59,882 bases of DNA, from positions 1 through 59,882 of the forward strand of contig CALKVA010000022.1 in the NCBI GenBank assembly GCA_937996625.1, in the 5' to 3' direction. The notes under the pieces are model-generated. The model was not told the origin of the DNA. It was given only the letters and a program-made list of their open reading frames with translations, and searched no databases. The number at the start of each line of letters is the position of its first letter. Position 1 is the first letter of the stretch. The position numbers and the translations under genes were made by a program. Source of the DNA: UBA5951 sp009936885. Lineage in GTDB: Bacteria > Pseudomonadota > Alphaproteobacteria > Puniceispirillales > Puniceispirillaceae. Shown here in pieces: positions 53,530-59,882 of this stretch.

Positions 53530-53952
53530 TCAGAAACCGTAATCTAGCGCCAGCTTTGCATCCTCACTCATTCTTTCTGGCGCCCATGGTGGATCCCACA
53601 CTAGCGTAACCTGCACCAAACCAACGTTATCTAATTCTGCAACTTTTTCAGCCACCTGCCCTGGCATTTCTCCTGCAACAGGACATCCTGGCGCTGTCAG
53701 TGACATGGTTATGTCCACATCGCCTCCACTATGCCTCTCAATACTGTAGATAAGGCCTAAATCATATATATTAACCGGTATTTCTGGATCCTTGACCTCC
53801 ATCAGAGCATCTATTATTTGGACCTCATCTGCTTTGTCAGATTTTCCCTCTAATTTGGTGCCTGCTATCGCCATGTAACCCTTAGATACATCCGGCATAA
53901 AATCTTTTAGGGTTAAATCATCGGTATCTGATGTTTTTATCTTATCAGACAA
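53530..53952 (-). CDS. sufT: SufT-like Fe-S maturation protein (DUF59/MIP18)
   Basis: About 140 residues with a DUF59 domain: VQIIDALMEVKDPEIPVNIYD, LGLIYSIER, MSLTAPGCPVAGEMP with the conserved Cys, and VWDPPWAPERMS. SufT proteins help load Fe-S clusters. The start is set at the TTG at 53952, which has GGAG six bases upstream and lies just after the sufS stop. The frame remains open upstream inside sufS (to 54021), and a later ATG at 53895 is possible. It lies between sufS and sufA. Confidence 0.9.
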   Translation of the reverse strand: MSDKIKTSDTDDLTLKDFMPDVSKGYMAIAGTKLEGKSDKADEVQIIDALMEVKDPEIPVNIYDLGLIYSIERHSGGDVDITMSLTAPGCPVAGEMPGQVAEKVAELDNVGLVQVTLVWDPPWAPERMSEDAKLALDYGF

Positions 53953-53953
53953 T

Positions 53954-55183
53954 TTAAGCTCCAAAAATTCGATTAACTTTTTCAAGTGAAATTGCAAGGG
54001 CGTCGAAATCTTCAGGCTCACTATAGACAGCGATTGACGCTCTGGCAGTTGAACTCAGATTCAAAAATTTCATTAATGGCTGCGCGCAATGATGCCCTGC
54101 CCGGATAGCAATCCCGTCTTGATCTATCAGTGTCGATATATCATGGGGATGCGCTGCATCAAGTGTAAATGATATCACGCCAGATTTATTCGGCGAGGTG
54201 CCAACAAAGGATAATCCTCTAACACTCGCTAATCTTTGATGACCATATAATAAAAGTGATTTCTCGTGAGATGCAATCTTATCCATTCCAATATCGGTTA
54301 CAAAATCAACTGCAGCCCCAAGCGCAATACATTCCGCAATTGGCGGTGTTCCTGCTTCAAACCTGGATGGGGGCTGCGAATAAGTTGCGCTCTCAATTTC
54401 CACATCATCAATCATATCACCGCCACCTAGAAATGGCGGCATATCAGCTAATATCTCAGCCTTGCCCCAACAGACACCAATCCCGCTTGGCCCATAGAGT
54501 TTATGACCTGAAAATACGTAAAAATCACAATCAATATCCTGAATATCAACTGGCATATGGATAACACCTTGGCAACCATCTACAACGCAAATTGCATTAT
54601 TTTCATGTGCAATTGCGCTAATTTCTTTAACCGGAAATATCGTTCCAAGTACATTTGATACATGAGGAACAGAAATGATTTTAGTATTTTTTGTTACGCG
54701 GTCTTTTAATTCTTTAGTATTAAAACAGCCATCATTATCTACCGGAACAGCCACTATTTTGGCACCTGTTTTCTGACATAACATTTGCCATGGAATAATG
54801 TTGGCGTGATGTTCAGCAACTGTAATGAGGATTTCATCACCAGATTTTAGGTTCTGTAAGCCATAGCTATTGGCAATCAGATTAAGGGACATGGTAGCGC
54901 CGCTGGTAAAGATCACTTCATCTTTAGAGCTGGCATTGATAAATCGGGCAATTTTAAAGCGCACCTCCTCATAGGCGTTTGTTGCCTCTTCAGAAAGGGT
55001 GTGTAAACCACGATGAATATTAGCGTAACCGTGAGAATAGGTACTTAGTAATTTATCCAAAACTTGCTGAGGCTTTTGAGATGATGCCGCCGAATCTAGA
55101 TATATAATCGGCTTTTCATTTACTTCGCGCGATAAAAATGGAAATTTTGCTCTTATCTGTTTGCTGTTAAATTCCTTTGTCAT
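53954..55183 (-). CDS. sufS: cysteine desulfurase SufS
   Basis: A PLP enzyme that removes sulfur from cysteine for Fe-S assembly. 409 residues, class II desulfurase. It begins FPFLSREVNEKPIIYLDSAAS. The PLP lysine is in SGHKLYGPSGIG. The catalytic Cys366 is in RAGHHCAQPLM. It also could supply sulfur to FdhD. It follows sufD by 11 bp. SufE or SufU is not seen in the window. Confidence 0.97.
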   Translation of the reverse strand: MTKEFNSKQIRAKFPFLSREVNEKPIIYLDSAASSQKPQQVLDKLLSTYSHGYANIHRGLHTLSEEATNAYEEVRFKIARFINASSKDEVIFTSGATMSLNLIANSYGLQNLKSGDEILITVAEHHANIIPWQMLCQKTGAKIVAVPVDNDGCFNTKELKDRVTKNTKIISVPHVSNVLGTIFPVKEISAIAHENNAICVVDGCQGVIHMPVDIQDIDCDFYVFSGHKLYGPSGIGVCWGKAEILADMPPFLGGGDMIDDVEIESATYSQPPSRFEAGTPPIAECIALGAAVDFVTDIGMDKIASHEKSLLLYGHQRLASVRGLSFVGTSPNKSGVISFTLDAAHPHDISTLIDQDGIAIRAGHHCAQPLMKFLNLSSTARASIAVYSEPEDFDALAISLEKVNRIFGA

Positions 55184-55194
55184 GCTTTTATACC

Positions 55195-56442
55195 TCAGTA
55201 ATCTAAGGCTGACATTTGAGCCGAATTAGAAATCCAGTCTTGAATGTAATATTCAACCTGTCTCTCAAGCTCAGGCACCCTTATTTGAGACAAGGTGCCA
55301 ATTAGGAATGCTTCAATTAGCATAGACCTTGCCTGCATAACAGGAATGCCTCTGCTCACAAGGTAGAAAAGTTGGTGCTCATCAATCTCCCCTATAGTAG
55401 CGCCATGACTGCAGACCACATCATCAGCAAATATTTCTAGCTCTGGCTTTGTGTCTGCCTCTGTTTCGCGTGAAAGAAGCAATGCCCGCGTCATTTGCTG
55501 ACCATCTGTTTTTTGTGCATCTGGAGCAACTCTTATTTTACCTTGAAACACACCTCTAGCTCTATCATCTAAGACCCCTCTTATAATCTGCTCTGATTTA
55601 CAGTTAGCAACATTATGATAGAGTCTTGTTGTAATATCCATGTGCTGATCTTCGCATCCAAGATAAATCGATGATAAATGACATGATGCATTCTCGCCAT
55701 TTAAATTTAAATGCATCTCGGTGCGAGAAATATCACCGCCACTCGTTAGTGAAAAACTTCTGTAGTCAGAGCCCGAATTCTGATTGACTAAGCTTAATCC
55801 AAGCTGAGAGGAATCCAAATCCGCAATCTGGCATCTTACATGGTCACAAACAGCGCCATCATCAAGTTGCAGAATTAAAATCGGAGCAGATAATCCATTT
55901 TTACTAGCATGTGTTTCCGAAATTCTTACGGTTGCATTTTTGGCAACCCGTATCATCACTAATGGGTGAGAAGATTGATTTATTAACCCTCCAACAAAAG
56001 ACAAATCAATAACAGAAATAGGTTCAGTTTTAGGTGCATCTATATCTATTAAAATAGCAGATTGCATTGCAGCTATCGTTAGATTGAACACCGGATGATG
56101 TGACAGAGGAGCCTCATTTAGGTAAGAGATAGCATCATTATCTTCAATCAGATTGCTAATGACGATATTTGAATAATTTCCGCTTGAATTCTCAGAATCA
56201 TAAATTCCGTTTCTGAACACAACACGACATGCCCCTTTAATAGAAGGTGCCATTTTATGGCGGGCATCATCGCCTTTTGCAGTTAACGCAATTTCTAAAG
56301 GCTTTTTAAGCATTTGTGAAAGCGAGGTAAATTTCCAATCTTCATTCTTTGAAGAGGGCCAACCCATTTTCACAAAATTATCCAAATGTTTTTTCTGCCA
56401 GTTATTTTTTACGTTAATTTGATTAAGCTCAGGCAGCATCAT
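55195..56442 (-). CDS. sufD: Fe-S cluster assembly protein SufD
   Basis: 415 residues. A SufB/SufD paralogue of the SufBC2D scaffold. The C-terminal half has the family beta-helix and KTDGQQMTRALLLS, CSHGATIGEIDEHQLFYLVS and SRGIPVMQARSMLIEAF. The N-terminal part is less conserved, as usual for SufD. It overlaps the sufC stop by 14 bp. A second ATG one codon later is also possible. Confidence 0.96.
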   Translation of the reverse strand: MMLPELNQINVKNNWQKKHLDNFVKMGWPSSKNEDWKFTSLSQMLKKPLEIALTAKGDDARHKMAPSIKGACRVVFRNGIYDSENSSGNYSNIVISNLIEDNDAISYLNEAPLSHHPVFNLTIAAMQSAILIDIDAPKTEPISVIDLSFVGGLINQSSHPLVMIRVAKNATVRISETHASKNGLSAPILILQLDDGAVCDHVRCQIADLDSSQLGLSLVNQNSGSDYRSFSLTSGGDISRTEMHLNLNGENASCHLSSIYLGCEDQHMDITTRLYHNVANCKSEQIIRGVLDDRARGVFQGKIRVAPDAQKTDGQQMTRALLLSRETEADTKPELEIFADDVVCSHGATIGEIDEHQLFYLVSRGIPVMQARSMLIEAFLIGTLSQIRVPELERQVEYYIQDWISNSAQMSALDY

Positions 56443-57181
56443 TTATCCCAGCATATCCGTTTTCTTCAACTTCTAACGCAAGTGACTTATCACCAGATTT
56501 CACAATCAATCCGCCAGATAAGATATGAACTTTATCAGGCACAATATAGGACAATAATCGCTGATAATGCGTAATTACAAGCATAGAGCGCTGTGGATCG
56601 CGAAGCAAATTTACGCCTTGTGAGACGATTTTCAACGCATCCACATCCAGCCCGGAATCTGTCTCATCTAAGATCGCCATAACCGGCTTTAATAATGCCA
56701 TCTGCAGAATTTCATAACGTTTTTTCTCGCCGCCAGAAAACCCAACATTTACCGCTCTTTTAAGCATCTCATCAGAAATACCAAGCTTCTGCGCCTCAGC
56801 TCTGACTATCTTAACAAAGCCCAGCTGATCTACTTCTTCCTTTCCTTGCTCACGAAGGCGCGCATTTACAGATGCACGCAGAAATGACATGCCTGACACG
56901 CCTGGCAACTCTACTGGATATTGAAAGGCAAGAAATAAGCCAGCACGTGCGCGCTCATCTGCTTCAGCTTCAATAATAGAAGTGCCATTTAATAGCACAT
57001 CCCCGCCCGTAATTTCATAACCAGTACGGCCGGATAACACATAGGATAATGTACTTTTTCCAGAACCATTAGGGCCCATTATGGCATGAACCTCTCCTGC
57101 ATTTACATTCAGATTAATGCCGTGCAGTATTTCTGTGCCATCTACGCTCGCTGTAAGCTCTTTAATTTCCAAAATCGACAT
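56429..57181 (-). CDS. sufC: Fe-S assembly ATPase SufC
   Basis: 250 residues from the ATG at 57181, which lies one base after the sufB stop and begins MSILEIKELTASV. Walker A is GPNGSGKST, the signature is FSGGEKKRYEILQ, and Walker B ends in AILDETDSGLD, the SufC form. It powers the SufBC2D scaffold. The frame stays open to 57214 inside sufB, but that extension lacks family support. Confidence 0.97.
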   Translation of the reverse strand: MSILEIKELTASVDGTEILHGINLNVNAGEVHAIMGPNGSGKSTLSYVLSGRTGYEITGGDVLLNGTSIIEAEADERARAGLFLAFQYPVELPGVSGMSFLRASVNARLREQGKEEVDQLGFVKIVRAEAQKLGISDEMLKRAVNVGFSGGEKKRYEILQMALLKPVMAILDETDSGLDVDALKIVSQGVNLLRDPQRSMLVITHYQRLLSYIVPDKVHILSGGLIVKSGDKSLALEVEENGYAGINDAA

Positions 57182-57182
57182 A

Positions 57183-58634
57183 TTAACCAACAGATCCTTC
57201 CAGTGATATTCCAATTAGTTTTTGAGCTTCTACTGCGAATTCCATCGGAAGCTCTTTCATTACTTCCTTACAAAACCCATTAACAATAAGGGAAACTGCA
57301 TCTTCTTCTGAAATGCCACGTTGCAAACAATAAAATAGCTGCTCCTCAGATATGCGAGAAGTCGTTGCCTCATGTTCTATTTTTCCACTTGGATTGCGAG
57401 ACACAATATACGGAACCGTATGCGCGCCGCATGTCTGCCCTACTAGCAATGAATCACATTGGGTGAAATTACGCGCAGTGTCAGCTGTTTTGTGGATTTC
57501 AACAAGACCTCGATAGGTATTCTGTGATTTTCCAGCGGAAATTCCCTTGGATATTATTGTAGATTTACTTCCCTCTCCAAGATGGATCATCTTAGTTCCG
57601 GTATCAGCCTGTTGCGCCCCGTTGGTAACAGCAACAGAATAAAATTCTCCAATTGAGTCTTTGCCTGTTAGAACACATGATGGATATTTCCAGGTAATGG
57701 CCGAACCTGTTTCAACCTGCGTCCAGCTAATCTTAGATCTATCCCCTTTACAAGCGCCTCTCTTGGTAACAAAATTATAAATTCCGCCTTTTCCTGTTTC
57801 ATCACCTGGATACCAATTTTGAACAGTAGAATATTTGATTTCTGCATCTGTTAGGGCAACTAATTCAACAACAGCAGCATGAAGCTGGTTTTCATCTCTT
57901 TGAGGGGCTGTACACCCTTCAAGGTAACTCACATACCCCTCATCCTCAACAATTATAAGGGTGCGTTCAAACTGTCCCGTATTTTTTTCATTAATTCTAA
58001 AATAGGTTGAGAGTTCCATCGGGCATCTAACCCCTTTTGGAACATGTACAAACGAGCCATCGGTAAATACAGCACAATTAAGGGCAGAAAAATAATTATC
58101 TGCAACCGGAACAACAGAGCCGAGATATTTTTTAACCAGTTCTGGGTATTGCTGAATTGCCTCTGATATTGGGCAAAAAATCACACCTGCCCTACCCAGC
58201 TCCTCTTTGAAGGTTGTTACAACAGATACAGAATCAAAAACCGCATCTACTGCGACACCGGCTAGCATCTTCTGCTCGCTAAGCGGAATACCCAGCTTTT
58301 CATATGTCGCCAATAATTCAGGGTCTACCTCTTCTAAAGAATCCAGCTTCTCGATAGATTTTGGCGCAGAATAATAATATATATCGTTATAATCTATCGG
58401 TTCGATAGCAAGCTTTGACCAGTCAGGTGTCGGCATTTTTAGCCAATGACGGTAAGCCTTAAGACGCCAGTTTAACATCCATTCAGGCTCATTTTTCTTT
58501 GTAGAAATGAACCTAATTATATCTTCGTTCAAACCTTTGGGGGCTTTTTCAGATTCAATATCTGTGACAAATCCATATTTATATTTGCCAGTAGCTTCTT
58601 CGACTGCTGTGATTGTTTCAACGGTAGCAACCAT
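57183..58634 (-). CDS. sufB: Fe-S cluster assembly protein SufB
   Basis: 483 residues, normal length. The scaffold core has FVHVPKGVRCPMELSTYFR, EGCTAPQRDENQLHAAVVEL, SITWKYPSCVLTG and SRNPSGKIEHEATTSRISEE. Together with SufC and SufD it builds [4Fe-4S] clusters. AGGA precedes the ATG. The gene starts directly after a 72-codon open frame on the same strand. No IscR/Rrf2 regulator is found upstream in the window. Confidence 0.98.
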   Translation of the reverse strand: MVATVETITAVEEATGKYKYGFVTDIESEKAPKGLNEDIIRFISTKKNEPEWMLNWRLKAYRHWLKMPTPDWSKLAIEPIDYNDIYYYSAPKSIEKLDSLEEVDPELLATYEKLGIPLSEQKMLAGVAVDAVFDSVSVVTTFKEELGRAGVIFCPISEAIQQYPELVKKYLGSVVPVADNYFSALNCAVFTDGSFVHVPKGVRCPMELSTYFRINEKNTGQFERTLIIVEDEGYVSYLEGCTAPQRDENQLHAAVVELVALTDAEIKYSTVQNWYPGDETGKGGIYNFVTKRGACKGDRSKISWTQVETGSAITWKYPSCVLTGKDSIGEFYSVAVTNGAQQADTGTKMIHLGEGSKSTIISKGISAGKSQNTYRGLVEIHKTADTARNFTQCDSLLVGQTCGAHTVPYIVSRNPSGKIEHEATTSRISEEQLFYCLQRGISEEDAVSLIVNGFCKEVMKELPMEFAVEAQKLIGISLEGSVG

Positions 58635-58853
58635 TTATCCTAGTTCCATTTCAGTTAACCCAGTGTTATTGACTACAGTAACGTTTATTACAGGGTATTT
58701 AAGTAATATAGCCTTTGGAAGTAACTTGGCTGCATCTCGTAAATTTTCAAGAGATATCGGGACTACAACGCGATTAATTTTTAGTTTGGTATAACTCTCA
58801 ATATAGCATTCCAACACTTTCATCAAAAAATTTATCATCTCGTTGATTCTCAA
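58635..58853 (-). CDS. possible 72-residue open frame abutting sufB
   Basis: The frame ends in TAA directly before the sufB ATG, which would suit translational coupling. The translation (MKVLECYIES near the start, NVTVVNNTGLTEMELG at the end) matches no family I recognise, and no good ribosome-binding site is clear. In relatives this slot often holds an Rrf2 regulator or a cysteine desulfurase, but this is neither. It may be a remnant or chance. Confidence 0.3.
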   Translation of the reverse strand: MRINEMINFLMKVLECYIESYTKLKINRVVVPISLENLRDAAKLLPKAILLKYPVINVTVVNNTGLTEMELG

Positions 58854-59045
58854 TATTTTAGTCTTGTATAAATCCTACAGAGTATAAATCTCATTAATTT
58901 CGTGCCGATTATATAAATATGTAATCATCAAGCAAGTACATGACAAGTAATCATACGAGTATTAGTCGTTATTTTCTAGTAGCTGAGATGGTATGCGGTT
59001 TTGAGCTATATGAACAGCGCATATTGGAGCAAAGAGATTTAACGG

Positions 59046-59393
59046 TTAGTTGAACGCTTCACGCCGCAAGGTATATTTGCCATCGGAAATGCCGTCAAAA
59101 ACATCATCAACATCTGGGTGACTAACAGGGCCATTTTCTTTATCAGTCAAAAGATTTTGCTGGCTGACATAAGCGGCATAATAACTATCAGAATTTTCTG
59201 CCAACAAATGATAAAATGGTTGCTCTTTTTCTGGTCTTACCTCTTCAGGTATAGCATCATACCATTCATCTGTATTATCAAACTCTGGATCCACATCCAC
59301 AATCACACCGCGAAAGGGGTAGAGTCGATGCTTAACGATATCACCGATGCTGAATAGCGGTTCTGGATTTATGACAGCTTTGTGATTTGACAT
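59046..59393 (-). CDS. hspQ: heat shock protein HspQ (YccV-like)
   Basis: About 115 residues. The HspQ/hemimethylated-DNA-binding fold is shown by FSIGDIVKHRLYPFRGVIVD, PFYHLLAE and AAYVSQQNLL. In E. coli HspQ is a specificity factor for Lon, which is also in this window. A GTG two codons before the chosen ATG is equally placed with respect to AGGG. It lies 45 bp downstream of rpmF. Confidence 0.93.
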   Translation of the reverse strand: MSNHKAVINPEPLFSIGDIVKHRLYPFRGVIVDVDPEFDNTDEWYDAIPEEVRPEKEQPFYHLLAENSDSYYAAYVSQQNLLTDKENGPVSHPDVDDVFDGISDGKYTLRREAFN

Positions 59394-59444
59394 TATCACG
59401 ATACCCTATTTAACTTCTTGTAACCTTGATAAAATAGAACGTTA

Positions 59445-59630
59445 TCAAATAGAATCTTTTGGCTCAATAACCTGCCTGCCACGATACATGCCCGTTTTTA
59501 AATCGATATGGTGAGGGCGATGCAACTCACCAGTAACCTTATCTTCGATATATTCATCATTTTTAATGGCATCATGGGCGCGACGCATGTCCCGCTTTGA
59601 TTTGGTGATTTTACTCTTTGGAACTGCCAT
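59445..59630 (-). CDS. rpmF: 50S ribosomal protein L32
   Basis: A 61-residue basic protein. It begins MAVPKSKITKSKRDMRRAHD, followed by CHRPH-like LHRPHHIDLKTGMYRGRQVI, typical of alphaproteobacterial L32, which lacks the zinc cysteines. AAAGGAG precedes the ATG. Here it is beside hspQ and tRNA-Ala; plsX, its usual neighbour elsewhere, is not adjacent. Confidence 0.96.
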   Translation of the reverse strand: MAVPKSKITKSKRDMRRAHDAIKNDEYIEDKVTGELHRPHHIDLKTGMYRGRQVIEPKDSI

Positions 59631-59712
59631 TTTAATCTCCTTTAGGGTACACCTAATGTCTGACTGGGCTCACAAAACTCCTCAGCTTTGACTTGGAGGT
59701 TTGCAAAAAAGA

Positions 59713-59788
59713 TGGTGGAGCCAGACGGGATCGAACCGACGACCTCCTGCTTGCAAAGCAGGCGCTCTCCCAGCTGAGCTATGGCCCC
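59713..59788 (-). tRNA. tRNA-Ala (anticodon TGC)
   Basis: A 76-nt cloverleaf. The acceptor GGGGCCA pairs with TGGCTCC, including the G3:U70 pair that AlaRS requires. The anticodon loop is TTTGCAA, giving TGC. The T arm contains GGTTCGATCCC. Discriminator A73 and CCA are encoded. Confidence 0.97.
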
Positions 59789-59882
59789 TCACAAACAACA
59801 TCAAACAATGACGTTTTCTGGTGTAAAGTGTAGCGTTTATGATAGATAGACTGGTTAAGGTCAAGTCTAAATTAAACTCTTC

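Noticed and set aside
58847..58875. IscR type 1 site upstream of sufB
   Set aside because: Only one half (ATAC-N2-GACTA on the minus strand) matches; the second half does not.
59682..59864. Open frame translating to a GHSSAGRAPALQAGG-type peptide
   Set aside because: This is the well-known false frame across tRNA-Ala.

Overview
The window is one AT-rich chromosomal segment of an alphaproteobacterium. It has no prophage, insertion sequence or CRISPR array. Evidence for the group: GcrA, 5-aminolevulinate synthase (C4 haem route), the alphaproteobacterial DksA variant with a TGEPIS knuckle, a DUF3553 protein, the tig-clpP-clpX-lon-hupB block and the icd/alaS/recA block. tRNA-His carries an encoded G-1 opposite C73, the ancestral state. 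This argues against Rhizobiales, Rhodobacterales and Caulobacterales and fits a Rhodospirillales/SAR116-like or related marine lineage. That placement is inference.

Layout. 1-7.3 kb (minus): chaperone/protease block hupB, lon, clpX, clpP, tig, then tRNA-Leu and tRNA-His. 7.4-12.8 kb (plus): aminotransferase, glnB-glnA with a sigma54-type promoter and NtrC-like dyad, then parE. 12.8-24.5 kb: alpha/beta hydrolase, a DEAD-box helicase with no standard start codon, then a long minus-strand run: LysM protein, a Psd-like protein lacking its catalytic serine, a CDP-alcohol phosphatidyltransferase, an orphan molybdenum hydroxylase large subunit, msrB, an aroE-like gene, gcrA and pepN. 24.6-32.4 kb: LOG protein and icd (plus), then alaS, recA with a candidate SOS operator, a decayed histidine kinase and dksA (minus). 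32.7-40.2 kb (plus): DUF3553, a fused formate dehydrogenase beta subunit, its alpha subunit, hemA, hemH and tRNA-Gly. 40.3-43.6 kb (plus): a Cys-rich small protein, an MFS exporter and amtB. 43.6-49.5 kb (minus): fdhD, mobA, kdsD, queA, tgt and queG. 49.6-59.9 kb: nadK (plus), then hydrolase, Atm1-type ABC exporter and sufBCDS-sufT-sufA (minus), hspQ, rpmF and tRNA-Ala.

How the genes fit together. Nitrogen assimilation: glnB, glnA and amtB, with near-identical 17-bp dyads in front of glnBA and amtB. Formate oxidation: the fds genes with Mo-cofactor maturation from mobA and fdhD about 11 kb away, and Fe-S supply from the suf operon. Haem: hemA-hemH. Queuosine: queA-tgt-queG. Protein quality control: tig/clp/lon/hspQ. 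Most genes are ordinary core genes. The unusual items are the histidine-kinase pseudogene, the helicase start at ATC, the His-Asp insert and histone-like tail of trigger factor, the serine-less Psd homologue, the shared nitrogen dyad and the candidate LexA operator. I saw no clearly new multi-gene system.
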